DNA from: Elusimicrobiales bacterium
GTDB lineage: Bacteria; Elusimicrobiota; Elusimicrobia; Elusimicrobiales; UBA9959
Reading direction: 5' to 3'
NCBI GenBank assembly: GCA_024681855.1
Contig: JAILAB010000069.1
Location: 1 to 52,991, forward strand
DNA: 52,991 bases
Shown: piece by piece, positions 41,878 to 50,871 of the stretch
Layout: every line of letters starts with the position of its first letter
Numbering within the stretch: the first letter of the stretch is position 1
Made by a program: the position numbers and the translations under genes
The notes under the pieces: generated by a model
Told to the model about the DNA's origin: nothing
Seen by the model: only the letters and a program-made list of their open reading frames with translations
Databases searched by the model: none

Positions 41878-43584
41878 ATGCAAAACCTATACTCCTCATC
41901 TGCTAGCTCCGATGCTTTTTATAAAGCCATGGATTATTTTTATGCTGACAAAACTATGCTTATAAAAGCTCTTTTAGATTCTGGAGCAAAAAACTTTCTT
42001 TTCGCTGCTCCGCCTGCTTTCGGAAAAACTTTGGCAATTTCAATGATAAGGTCTTTTTTTGAAAAGAAAGAGCAAAACAATACTGATGTTTTCAGAAAAA
42101 TGGATATAGGCAGATATGGGGGAGAAAAATATCTTGCGGAATCCAATAAATATCCTGTGATACATTTAGATCTTCTTCCTGTAAAAAACTGCATTTCTCC
42201 TGAAGAAACAGCCGCATGCCTTAAAAAAATGATATATGATGAAATAAAAAAATGCATGCCGGAATCAGATCTTAAAGACATAACGCTTAAAAATGCCATA
42301 CCATCTCTTGCGGAAACTTTATATAAAAAATATTCAGTTAAGCCACTGTTCCTGGCAGATAATTATGATGCTCCGCTAATAAACAAAGGCACGCTGCTTC
42401 ACTCAGCTCTTGCTGATGAATCGGAAAAACAGTCTTCTTCAGCCGGAGAGGTAATATCATTTCTTTCCGCTGCCCTCAACGATGAGAACATTAAATTTTC
42501 CATTTTTGCCGGCAGGCTTATTCTTACAGGTTATTTTCCAGCGGGAAGCCTAGACCCCGAAACCTTCCGTTTTCTGACATTAAGCGAGCCTGGCTTCGGT
42601 CCGGCATTCGGTTTTGGCAAAAGAGAACTCAAGAAACTGTCAGAAACTTTTTCAGTTCCAGTAAGCGGTAAAGAGACGAATGCCATGCCCGAACTCACTG
42701 AGCTTTACAGGCACAGCGAGGAAGCCTATGGCATTGACAAAAACCATGAAAACGGATATGTAAACCCGGGAGAGCTTCTGTCATGGATGGACTCAGGATT
42801 TGAGTCCATCCCCAGGGAGTGGAGCATGTCTGAAAGCGAGGCCATGGCTAAATTCATATTTAAATATCCGCTAAAGGAAAGGGCAAAGCTATATGCGCTT
42901 ATAATGGGGAAAAAAATAGCTCTTCCAGATTCAAAAACATTCGGCAATGCGGAGCAGGCAAACAGAGAAAAATTAATTCCTATTCTTCTTGCGACAGGAT
43001 ATTTGCGCTCTAACAATATAAATAGCCTGGATTCAAATCAGATTGAACTTGCAATGCCGCGCCGTCATACTCATTTTTTCACAATGCTGCTTTATCACAA
43101 GCAGATTGCAAAATCAAATCCTGAAAGGCTTCTTTTTAATGAATTATATAAGGCCATAATTGCCGGAGATGCTTTAAAAACAGAGCTAATTCTTACATCA
43201 ATTTATACCTCTAATAACGGCAAGGGCTTAGCTCCTGACAGGAGGGGGGAATTTGCGGAAATTCTATTCCTTGGCATGGCAGTGCAGGCTGGCAAAAAAT
43301 ATATGCTTAGGGAACCATTGCCTGAAGAAGGAGGAAGAAGCGGAGCATCTGTGTCCGACAGCTGGCCTGAAGCAGTCCTTGAACCTGAAAATTGCACAGA
43401 AGATACGCCATTGATAGCCTTAAGCATTTCAGAAATAAAAGGGGACTCAGCCAATATAGCAGCAAAAAACCTGGAAAGATTAAAAGAGATGTCTTTTAAC
43501 CAAAAATACGCTTTCAAGCTATTTGCCGGAATAACTGTAGGAGAAACAGGCTGCAAAGCAAGCATTTTTAAAGGCGCTTATTAA
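41878..43584 (+). CDS. AAA-ATPase-like / DUF1703-type protein with altered motifs
   Basis: This 568-residue protein follows the pattern of the common gut-bacterial family PF09820 plus PF08011. YFYADKTMLIKALLDSG leads into a P-loop-like APPAFGKT (Lys50), and LADNYDAP (161-166) replaces the usual LIDEYDxP, so the Walker B glutamate is Asn162. The C-terminal PD-(D/E)XK-like domain (about 455-568) lacks the standard GRxD and ExK residues, reading VLEPENCTED then LSISEIKG. The family's role is unclear; links to mobile elements or nucleic-acid processing have been suggested. Here both ATPase and nuclease activity are doubtful. AGGGA precedes the ATG. Confidence 0.8.
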   Translation: MQNLYSSSASSDAFYKAMDYFYADKTMLIKALLDSGAKNFLFAAPPAFGKTLAISMIRSFFEKKEQNNTDVFRKMDIGRYGGEKYLAESNKYPVIHLDLLPVKNCISPEETAACLKKMIYDEIKKCMPESDLKDITLKNAIPSLAETLYKKYSVKPLFLADNYDAPLINKGTLLHSALADESEKQSSSAGEVISFLSAALNDENIKFSIFAGRLILTGYFPAGSLDPETFRFLTLSEPGFGPAFGFGKRELKKLSETFSVPVSGKETNAMPELTELYRHSEEAYGIDKNHENGYVNPGELLSWMDSGFESIPREWSMSESEAMAKFIFKYPLKERAKLYALIMGKKIALPDSKTFGNAEQANREKLIPILLATGYLRSNNINSLDSNQIELAMPRRHTHFFTMLLYHKQIAKSNPERLLFNELYKAIIAGDALKTELILTSIYTSNNGKGLAPDRRGEFAEILFLGMAVQAGKKYMLREPLPEEGGRSGASVSDSWPEAVLEPENCTEDTPLIALSISEIKGDSANIAAKNLERLKEMSFNQKYAFKLFAGITVGETGCKASIFKGAY

Positions 43585-43702
43585 GCGCAAAAATACTTTA
43601 GCAAAATTTTAATACAATTATTATGTAAGGAAAGGCAAAACGGATAAACTTATAGATATAAAATTGTTACCCTTTTTTACTAAAACAGCGAAGGCAAATT
43701 AA

Positions 43703-44626
43703 ATGAAACAACAGTCAAAAGAAAAAACCTTTAAAACACTTAGAAAAATGAAACAGCAGGCAGCCTCACTAATGGATGACAATACTAAGCCTGGGAAAAT
43801 ATCTTCATTAGGCGGTTTCATAGGTGAATCAGTAGTATCTTTTTTTTATATATTGAAAGAAAAAGAAAACATAACTTTTGCCATACTGCAATGGCTGTCA
43901 ATTATAGGGGCATACTATCTGTGGGTTCAGTTCTTAGGCTGGATTCCTGAAGAATTGTGGGAAGCTGCGGCAAATTCCAAAAACACATCTTCCGCAGACC
44001 TTCTGCTCTTTTTATGGTCTTTTTTATGTGTCGGACTGGCCTCTATGCCTATAGGCATACTTACCGCATGCATGGGAGCATCCCAGCTATTAAGCATTGA
44101 AGGGAGAGATTCCACAATAATTGACTGCCTCAAATGCGTGCTTCCCAAAATCTGGCAGATATGGCTTTTCAGCTGGTTTGACGGCTGGGTGACAGTAGAA
44201 AGGATACTGGACAGGCTGCCGAAGAAAAATGACAGGAGGACTCTTGCGGAAAAACTTATAATGGAAGCAGCATACCAAGGGTGGAAATTAGCTTCTCTCG
44301 GATTTATACCGGCGCTTGTCAGCGGACGCACGGTAAAGGAGGCATGCGCAGACTCCCTTAACCTAGCCGCAAAACGTTTTTTACCGCTTGCTAAATTGAG
44401 GCTGGGATATTCAATGATATGCTGGATAATAGGAATTTCCTGTTATCTCTCTCTATATAAATTATTTCCATTGGTAACCAGTTTCGCAAAAAGCCATGGG
44501 GCAACAGAGGTTTATTCTTTCTATGTGATAGCCGGACTGCCAATGATTGCAGCGTTAATGTCAGGCCTTTATATATTATTTCTGCCGCGCACATATATGC
44601 TGACTATACTGATAGCATGCAGATAA
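43703..44626 (+). CDS. Hypothetical polytopic membrane protein, 307 aa
   Basis: I do not recognise the family. A basic N-terminal region is followed by four to five membrane segments (about residues 60-80, 95-122, 235-255 and 270-300). A middle amphipathic region contains WFDGWVTVERILDRLPKK (about 158-175). The GAAGG-containing leader lies before the ATG. A 118-base AT-rich gap separates it from the AAA gene, so a new promoter may start here. It overlaps the next small gene by 10 bases, which links it to the Mrp-like module downstream. Confidence 0.75.
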   Translation: MKQQSKEKTFKTLRKMKQQAASLMDDNTKPGKISSLGGFIGESVVSFFYILKEKENITFAILQWLSIIGAYYLWVQFLGWIPEELWEAAANSKNTSSADLLLFLWSFLCVGLASMPIGILTACMGASQLLSIEGRDSTIIDCLKCVLPKIWQIWLFSWFDGWVTVERILDRLPKKNDRRTLAEKLIMEAAYQGWKLASLGFIPALVSGRTVKEACADSLNLAAKRFLPLAKLRLGYSMICWIIGISCYLSLYKLFPLVTSFAKSHGATEVYSFYVIAGLPMIAALMSGLYILFLPRTYMLTILIACR

Positions 44627-44883
44627 AAAGAAATCTTCCGGCCTCCGCCTCTAAAATTGCCGCTGACTGGCTTATACTGATAGCGCTGATAGGCATTGTA
44701 TGGGGCCTTGTTTGCATAAAAGACACATCAACAAAAGTGCTGAATGATCCAAACACCATAATAGAAATGCTAGATGGAAGACAATCTGTCCGCAACAGAA
44801 AAAAAATTACAAGCTCCCATATTGAAGATATTGACAAGGCTGCGAAGAAAAACATGGATACAGCTATTGGACAAACAGAATAA
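44617..44883 (+). CDS. Small single-span membrane protein, 88 aa
   Basis: One membrane segment (about residues 13-33, DWLILIALIGIVWGLVCI) is followed by a charged soluble tail rich in Lys, Asp and Ile. It overlaps the upstream membrane gene by 10 bases and lies 44 bases before the first antiporter-like gene. It may be an accessory subunit of the module. No family match is evident, and there is no strong ribosome-binding site, so translation is likely coupled to the upstream gene. Confidence 0.65.
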   Translation: MQIKRNLPASASKIAADWLILIALIGIVWGLVCIKDTSTKVLNDPNTIIEMLDGRQSVRNRKKITSSHIEDIDKAAKKNMDTAIGQTE

Positions 44884-44927
44884 TGCAAAAAAAGGCACTT
44901 TATATATAATATGTTTAAGAGGTTCCT

Positions 44928-46331
44928 ATGCCTTATTTTTTATTAATATTCGCTCTGCTGCTTCCTTTATTCGGGGCATTGACATTGCCTTTGGTCTTCC
45001 GCCTCGCCCCGGAAGGGCTAAGGAAGCATTATCCCGCTTTTCTACTTTTTTGCAGTTTCTCCTGTTGCGCAAGCCTTACAGCTTTAGCATTTAGCGCCGC
45101 AAGGCCTTATGACATCTCTCTTTCATTTCCTCCCAGCTTTGACATAGCATTTACTGCCGGGCCTCTCACCTCATTGCTAGCGCTATCATTATCTTTTGGA
45201 TGTCTTGCATCTCTGATTAAAATAAACAATGCCCTGCATTCCATAGCTGAAAAAAACACAAAAGAATACCTGCGTTTCAACATGGCATTTATTCTTTTTT
45301 CATCTTTTCTTTCCGCAATGGCTCTAAGCGGAAGCCTGCTCTGGATATTCATTTTCTGGCAACTGGCCATGCTAAGCCTTTGGGCCATGTCTGGACATTC
45401 TTCCAGTCAGGAAGACAATATGAAATCAGATGCTATGCTAGTCCGGCTTATTGCCGGATCTCTTTTCATGTTAGCCGGAATAACTCTCATTTACATGAAC
45501 CACGGAACTTTTCTTCTTGAAAACCTTATTGGGGAATCTGTTTCCGCAAGCCAGGCCATGTTTTTCATCCCGCCGCTTCTTATGCCTGTAATATTATATC
45601 CAGGAACATTCCGCGTCACAATAGCAGGCGAGACTTCTCCGTCTTCAGATTATCTTTTGCCAGCTTTCATGGCATTGTGCGCAAGCCTTTGCGTTTTTTC
45701 AAAACTTTTCTGCTCATGTCTGGCAACTCCAGAAATATTTTATAAAGCAATGGATTATGTTTCAGCAGCTGGAATAATATTAATGTCTTGGGATTTTTTT
45801 GCTGAAAATGACAGGAGAAAACAAGCAGCGCTTTTGGCAGCAATCCTGTTTTTTTTCATAATTCTAGGTATGACCTCTCGCACAAACATGGGATTTGCAG
45901 GAAGCCTGCTTATGACATGCTCTTTCATTCCTGCCGCAACAGGACTTATGATAATGTGCGGAATGCCAGATAACTATATAATTTCAAAGAAAGGCAAGGC
46001 GGCTTTTTTATTATGCGCCTTGTCATTGGCAGGAATGCCTCCCACTGCAGGATTCTTTAGCCGTCTTATGTTTTTTGGAGGAATAGCTCAAAACGGAAAT
46101 GCTTTCCTTTTAACATTGTCAGTAACAGTTTCAGGTCTGCTGATTTTTGCGCTTGTTAAGCTATATGGTTCCTTTCCTTCACAAAAAATTGTGTCAAAAG
46201 AAAAAGAATCTTTTCCCATTCATGCAGCGATGTTTCTCGGCATAATAGGAATTATTCTTGGACTATTCATATATTATCCGTCATCTTATGCTGTGCTTAC
46301 AGCCGCAATACAGGGGGTAAATTTACAATGA
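44928..46331 (+). CDS. Divergent Mrp/NuoM-like antiporter subunit (first of three)
   Basis: The 467-residue polytopic protein follows the proton-conducting quinone oxidoreductase / antiporter fold (MrpA/D, NuoL/M/N, HyfB family). The TM5 region is recognisable (GSLLWIFIFWQLAMLSLWAMSG), as is the segment before TM12 (CALSLAGMPPTAGFFSRLMFF). The conserved TM5 glutamate is replaced by Gln145, and the TM7 and TM8 lysines are not evident. This makes ion translocation by this subunit uncertain. It starts with an ATG behind GAGG and is coupled to the next gene by an ATGA overlap. Confidence 0.8.
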   Translation: MPYFLLIFALLLPLFGALTLPLVFRLAPEGLRKHYPAFLLFCSFSCCASLTALAFSAARPYDISLSFPPSFDIAFTAGPLTSLLALSLSFGCLASLIKINNALHSIAEKNTKEYLRFNMAFILFSSFLSAMALSGSLLWIFIFWQLAMLSLWAMSGHSSSQEDNMKSDAMLVRLIAGSLFMLAGITLIYMNHGTFLLENLIGESVSASQAMFFIPPLLMPVILYPGTFRVTIAGETSPSSDYLLPAFMALCASLCVFSKLFCSCLATPEIFYKAMDYVSAAGIILMSWDFFAENDRRKQAALLAAILFFFIILGMTSRTNMGFAGSLLMTCSFIPAATGLMIMCGMPDNYIISKKGKAAFLLCALSLAGMPPTAGFFSRLMFFGGIAQNGNAFLLTLSVTVSGLLIFALVKLYGSFPSQKIVSKEKESFPIHAAMFLGIIGIILGLFIYYPSSYAVLTAAIQGVNLQ

Positions 46332-48208
46332 TTTTTCTTCTTGCCCTTTTGCTTTTGTTTATTTCAGGAGCTTCAGTCTTATTTTTAGAAAAAAAACCTG
46401 TTTTATGCCGTTATCTGACGCTTATTGTTTCGGTTTCCGTAATGATAATGACAGTATTCGCATTTTTAAACAAACCGAATATTATCTTTCCATGGCTGGG
46501 GGGAGTGTTAGATTTTTCCTTAAATATAGACATATCATCAGGAATAATCCTTATTCTTATATCAGCATTCTCCATGCTTGAGGCAATATATGCCTTTATG
46601 TCTAAAATGCCAGCGAAGAATTATGCGGCTATTTTATTCCTTCAGGCAGCCGCTTCTGGCGCTGCAGCGGCAGACAGTCTGGCTGCAATGATATTTTTTT
46701 TAGGCATGCTGCCCTTTTCTCTTTATTACAGCCCATGCCTGCCAGAACATGATGAAAACGGAAAAGCCAGCTGGACATTGACTGAAAAGAAAAAACTCTC
46801 TTTTTTGTCATTTGGATTGATTCTGATTATTTTGTTCATGGCAGGAACAGCCATAACAGGATATATTTCAGGTACAATGAGTTTTTCGGAAATATCGTCT
46901 GCAAAGCTGACATTAGACTATGCCTGGTCTGTTGCCGCAATAATCATGCTGCTGGCTGCAGCTTTTAGCCTGCTGGGAATCTTTCCTTTCATGGCAATGC
47001 AGGCTAAAGAACATTATTCACATCCATTATGGTTTAGGTCATTTTCTATTATTATCTGCATATTAATAGGATCATTGATTATCATAAGAATTGAAAATAG
47101 CATTTTCTCATTAGGCAAAACCGCCAGCATTGTGTTATTTTCCATAGGAGCTTTAACAGGCTTAGCTGGCACTGTTTCCGCCTTCACGGCCATATCCATT
47201 AGGAAGCTGTCATGCGGTCTTATACAGGCAAATGCCGGGATCATAGCCGCTGGCATGGCAATTCCGGAAGCGATTTCAGGTAGCATTATGCATATATTAT
47301 TTCTAGCTCCGGCAGGATATGCAGCATTGCTTATTACAGGGCTTATTGAAAAAGAGGCAGGAACTGAGGATATGAGCTTATTGGCAAAAACGCCAGGCTT
47401 GAAAAAAAACATGAAACCTGTTCTAATTCTTTTAGCGATCTATGCTGCCGCTTTCGCGGCATTGCCTCCGTTTGGAGATTCATTTAGATTAATTCTGGCT
47501 GGCCTTGCGCCGCATCCTGCTTTTTTTGCGGCCGTTTCAATAATACAGGTATTGACTATTGCCTCGCTGATAAAAGGCATAGCAGTTTTTATTGCCGCCC
47601 GTGAAGAAGAAGACAATATAGAAACTTCTGGCAAGACTGAAAAAAACACTTCTGTTATGAAATTAAACACTAATTCTTTACAGCTATGGCAGATTGCCAT
47701 AGCAGGCATGCCATTGCTTATGCTTCTATTTTTAGGATTCGGAGGATGTCTGCCAGAACAGATATTCATAATTCCAATCTCTAAGGATCTTGGAATAAAA
47801 ACAGCATTGCCTGCAAGCGGAACAATGAATATATATATTGCAGAAATTCTTATTATAATGTTGGGAGGGCTTATTTTCCAGACAGGGAACGCTTTTGCCT
47901 CAGCAGATCCTGTAAAAAGCGGCAATTTCATCAAAGAAAATTTTTTTGTAAAAATGCTTACCTGCATTGCCGAAGGCATGCCAGCTGTTTCTGTTTTTTT
48001 GGACAAAGCTGCCAAATTCTTAAGCCAGCCTGAAAAAACAAAAATTATTATAAGAAAGACGATATGGGAGTATCCTTCCTCATTAATGCGAAAAGCAGCA
48101 GGCTTAATGACAAAACCTGCTGAAAGCAGCATTAATTTTTCATTAACATTATCTTTCATAATAGCCGCAGCTCTGATAATTTTCGCTGCATCATGGGGAG
48201 GCAACTAA
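46328..48208 (+). CDS. Divergent MrpA/NuoL-like membrane subunit (second of three)
   Basis: The 626-residue protein has about 14-16 membrane segments and the layout of NuoL/MrpA-type subunits, but is strongly diverged. The TM5 counterpart (LAAMIFFLGMLPFSLYYSP) lacks the glutamate. The later helices (ISIRKLSCGLIQANAGIIAAGM; LPPFGDSFRLILAGL) keep only the outline of the family, without the usual lysines. Residues after about 430 include a soluble loop and a further helix pair. It overlaps the upstream gene (ATGA) and ends one base before the next ATG. Confidence 0.7.
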   Translation: MIFLLALLLLFISGASVLFLEKKPVLCRYLTLIVSVSVMIMTVFAFLNKPNIIFPWLGGVLDFSLNIDISSGIILILISAFSMLEAIYAFMSKMPAKNYAAILFLQAAASGAAAADSLAAMIFFLGMLPFSLYYSPCLPEHDENGKASWTLTEKKKLSFLSFGLILIILFMAGTAITGYISGTMSFSEISSAKLTLDYAWSVAAIIMLLAAAFSLLGIFPFMAMQAKEHYSHPLWFRSFSIIICILIGSLIIIRIENSIFSLGKTASIVLFSIGALTGLAGTVSAFTAISIRKLSCGLIQANAGIIAAGMAIPEAISGSIMHILFLAPAGYAALLITGLIEKEAGTEDMSLLAKTPGLKKNMKPVLILLAIYAAAFAALPPFGDSFRLILAGLAPHPAFFAAVSIIQVLTIASLIKGIAVFIAAREEEDNIETSGKTEKNTSVMKLNTNSLQLWQIAIAGMPLLMLLFLGFGGCLPEQIFIIPISKDLGIKTALPASGTMNIYIAEILIIMLGGLIFQTGNAFASADPVKSGNFIKENFFVKMLTCIAEGMPAVSVFLDKAAKFLSQPEKTKIIIRKTIWEYPSSLMRKAAGLMTKPAESSINFSLTLSFIIAAALIIFAASWGGN

Positions 48209-48209
48209 G

Positions 48210-49715
48210 ATGGAAAACGCTATGCTCTCCTTTATTCTTATTCCTGCGGCAGCTTCAATAATACTCCCTTTCGCTGCAAGGCTTAAGCCAAGGCTTGCCG
48301 AAACTATCGCGGGAATAACTTTTTTAGCCGGCCTTATTAACATAGCCTTTCCGATTTTTTCTTTTTCCGCATCAGAATTTAACTCAATACCTTCTGACTG
48401 CATGGCATTATTTATTTCAGGAATCATATATTTTGTCTCGCTATGCCTTACATCTTTTGCAGCTTCTGAAATAGAGCCGGAAAAAACGGGAAGGGAATTT
48501 TTCTTCTCCCTTCTGCTTCTTATGGCAGCCCTGCTTTGCGGCACAGCCATATCACAAAATTTCTTCACATCATATATCTATATAGAGATTATTATCCTAA
48601 CAGCTGCTGCAATGCTCGCCATTTCACGTAAAGGCACTGCCGGGCTCACCGCCTCCTCAGACTGGTTTTTTCTAACACTGCCTCCAGCCGCGCTGTGCAT
48701 AGCAGGCACAGCATTGCTTTTTTTGACATTGGGGAATTTGTCCTTTGATTCTCTTAAACAAATCGCTCTAAGCGGAGACCCTTTCGGCCCAGTATTATTT
48801 GCAACAGCTCTGCTGATAATTGGACTGATTATTAAAGCAAGCATATTACTAATGCCTCAGGAAAGAAGCAAAGATTTCCGTTCTGATTTGCCGGCATCCG
48901 GGCATATAGTCATTCAGCTCGCTCGTTTTGGAATCATGTTTACTGCATTCCGAATAGCAGCCTTGCTCCGTTTCAGCTATGGAAATGCCCATGGCATGGC
49001 AGAATCATTTATTATTGCAGGAGCAATTCTGCTTTTAGCCGGAGCATTGGCTGCTTTACAGGCAAAAGATCTTAAGCGCATGGCATGTTTTGCAGATTTC
49101 AGCAATGCCGGCGCATTCCTCATAGCCATAGGAATTAATACTCCGCTAGCCATTCTTGCCGCCCTATTTCTTATTTTAAGCAATACAATGGGCACAATGC
49201 TGCTTCTTATATGCGGAGGAATAACAGAAAGAAAAAAAACGCGCGCGCTTAAACTTTTTCAGTCGCAAGGCCCTCTCCTTATCCTAATAGGAGGCATGTC
49301 CCAAGCCGGATTGCCGCCTTTTGCCGGTTTTTGGAGCAGATTATTAATGGTAATAGCTTTTTTTGATGCGGAAAGGCCATTTGCCGCCTCGTTAACAATA
49401 ATAGCAGGTCTTATGTTATTGAGCGCCGCGCTAAGGCAGAGAAGAAAGCTTTTCGCTGAAAGCCAAAAAGGCGTATCCAGCCCGGAATTTTCAAAGGAAG
49501 AAATGACAGAAACAGCAGATGAGCTTATGACAGAAGAAGAGATTGAACTGGAAAGAAAAAAGCAATTTCTGCTTGACCCGTTAGGCGGAAATGGGGAAAA
49601 ATGGCTAAAGTTATTGCCTGCATGGCTGGCAGTATCAATACTGATGATGACTGGAATTCTCTTTCCGCTGGCATATATGTATCTGCACATGACGGCAAGG
49701 AGTTTTTTCTTATGA
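48210..49715 (+). CDS. MrpD/NuoN-like antiporter subunit (third of three)
   Basis: This is the best-preserved of the three antiporter-like genes. In 501 residues it keeps the TM5 glutamate (Glu126 in FFTSYIYIEIIIL), the TM7 lysine (Lys209 in GLIIKASILLMP) and the TM8 histidine (His232 in SGHIVIQLARFG). The TM8 lysine becomes Arg239, and the TM12 segment (AGLPPFAGFWSRLLMV) also carries Arg where Lys is usual. DLKRMACFADFSNAGAFLIAIGI matches the TM9-10 segment. GGGGAG precedes the ATG. The stop overlaps the next start (ATGA). It may be the only functional ion-path subunit here. Confidence 0.85.
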   Translation: MENAMLSFILIPAAASIILPFAARLKPRLAETIAGITFLAGLINIAFPIFSFSASEFNSIPSDCMALFISGIIYFVSLCLTSFAASEIEPEKTGREFFFSLLLLMAALLCGTAISQNFFTSYIYIEIIILTAAAMLAISRKGTAGLTASSDWFFLTLPPAALCIAGTALLFLTLGNLSFDSLKQIALSGDPFGPVLFATALLIIGLIIKASILLMPQERSKDFRSDLPASGHIVIQLARFGIMFTAFRIAALLRFSYGNAHGMAESFIIAGAILLLAGALAALQAKDLKRMACFADFSNAGAFLIAIGINTPLAILAALFLILSNTMGTMLLLICGGITERKKTRALKLFQSQGPLLILIGGMSQAGLPPFAGFWSRLLMVIAFFDAERPFAASLTIIAGLMLLSAALRQRRKLFAESQKGVSSPEFSKEEMTETADELMTEEEIELERKKQFLLDPLGGNGEKWLKLLPAWLAVSILMMTGILFPLAYMYLHMTARSFFL

Positions 49716-50527
49716 TAGCCAATGCTTTTATATTCATTGCCATTCTCATTTTCGCTGCAGGAGTGCTGGCAACGGGGAAATTGTCGCAAACAGTGCTGTT
49801 TCTTAGCCTTTCTGGTTTTGCGATGTCTGTTCTGTTCGGATCTTTGGGAGCATGGCAGGCAGCAATAGCAGAACTTATACTAGGCGCAATTATCATACCT
49901 TATCTTTTCCACAGAATTATGATAAGATTGCCCAAGGAAGCATTGGAAGAAAAAAGAGACTGGGTATTTCCATTTCAGAAAAAAAAGGACAATCCTCAGC
50001 TGCCAGTGGCCTTAAAGATACTGCCTCTGGCTTTCCTATCTTTTGCGACACTGGCATGGATGTTTATTCCAGTTTTTTTCAAAAATCTAAGTTCATTTTT
50101 GGTAAAACTGCAAGCTCCGGATCCTTTTATCTCGTTAGTGTGGGAAACAAAAAAACTAGATTTTATCGCCGTATTTATAGCAGCATTATCATGTATTTTT
50201 TTGATCATGGCAGAAAAAAATAAAATAAAAAATGATTTAAATGAACAGCAGAAGACTGATGAACCAAAAGAAGAAGAGCTTGAACAATCAAAAAAGAAAG
50301 AGAAAGAAGAATTAGATTCCGCAAACAGCCAGCAGGAAGAAACAGATATAAGCCCAAAAATACATATTGAAACTGAACAGACTGCAAAACAGTTATGCGT
50401 TAAAGATAAAATTGAAGAAATTTCTGCGACTGGGCAAGAGGCCTCAGAAAAAAATAAAACAATAAATTCATATAAAAACAAAAGAAAACGCCAGACATGG
50501 CAAAAGAAAAAAAGGGGGAGAAAATGA
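49712..50527 (+). CDS. MbhD-MbhE-like fused subunit with Lys/Glu-rich tail
   Basis: The 271-residue protein starts with a DUF4040/MbhD-like domain (residues 1-75, three helices, with GSLGAWQAAIAELILG in place of GAPDLAxTQLLVE). A second part (about 100-165) resembles MbhE: a helix, then LVWETKKLDFIAVFIAALS where the family reads VxxDYRxxDTxGE. The conserved charged residues of both domains are mostly missing. The last 100 residues are a soluble, charged low-complexity tail. I set the start at 49712, where ATG overlaps the previous stop; an upstream in-frame ATG at 49601 would lie inside the previous gene. Confidence 0.7.
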   Translation: MIANAFIFIAILIFAAGVLATGKLSQTVLFLSLSGFAMSVLFGSLGAWQAAIAELILGAIIIPYLFHRIMIRLPKEALEEKRDWVFPFQKKKDNPQLPVALKILPLAFLSFATLAWMFIPVFFKNLSSFLVKLQAPDPFISLVWETKKLDFIAVFIAALSCIFLIMAEKNKIKNDLNEQQKTDEPKEEELEQSKKKEKEELDSANSQQEETDISPKIHIETEQTAKQLCVKDKIEEISATGQEASEKNKTINSYKNKRKRQTWQKKKRGRK

Positions 50528-50871
50528 TAAAAGCGCTTGCTTATTATGGGGCGTTCGCCATTGAATGGTATTTCTGCGCGCTTTTGGCGTTTCTAGGTAT
50601 TTACGGTATTATTGCCTTAAAAAGCAGTTTTAGAAAACTTGCTTCGCTAATGCTGCTTTTTAATTCCGCCTTGCCAGCCCTTCTGATATGCGGCATGCTA
50701 ACTGAGGATTTAAAAACCATTCAGGCAATGGCTATAACCTTAATGCTTATTCAGACGGCAATAGCAATAACAGGCCTTACGGTAATAAAAAAAACCATAC
50801 CTATGAAACTGTATAGAAATGCAGACAAAAAGGAAAAATCTTATGACAGAAGAAGCTTGCAGGATAAATGA
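50524..50871 (+). CDS. MrpC/NuoK-like small membrane subunit
   Basis: The 115-residue protein with three membrane segments has the length and layout of MrpC/NuoK. SLMLLFNSALPALL stands where the family has G-L-E-L-L-x-N, so the conserved TM2 glutamate is Met43. The third helix (TIQAMAITLMLIQTAIAITGL) matches the DPLPQALVLTAIVI-type helix without the Asp and Pro. The ATG overlaps the previous stop (ATGA). The downstream pncC start lies inside this gene's last 29 bases. Confidence 0.7.
   Translation: MIKALAYYGAFAIEWYFCALLAFLGIYGIIALKSSFRKLASLMLLFNSALPALLICGMLTEDLKTIQAMAITLMLIQTAIAITGLTVIKKTIPMKLYRNADKKEKSYDRRSLQDK

Noticed and set aside
47440-48204. Minus-strand open frame (254 codons) opposite the second antiporter-like gene
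   Set aside because: It is a shadow of a coding membrane protein on the plus strand; no start signal is visible.
49601-49711. N-terminal extension of the MbhD/E-like protein
   Set aside because: It lies wholly inside the previous gene. The ATG at 49712 overlaps that gene's stop and begins the first membrane helix.
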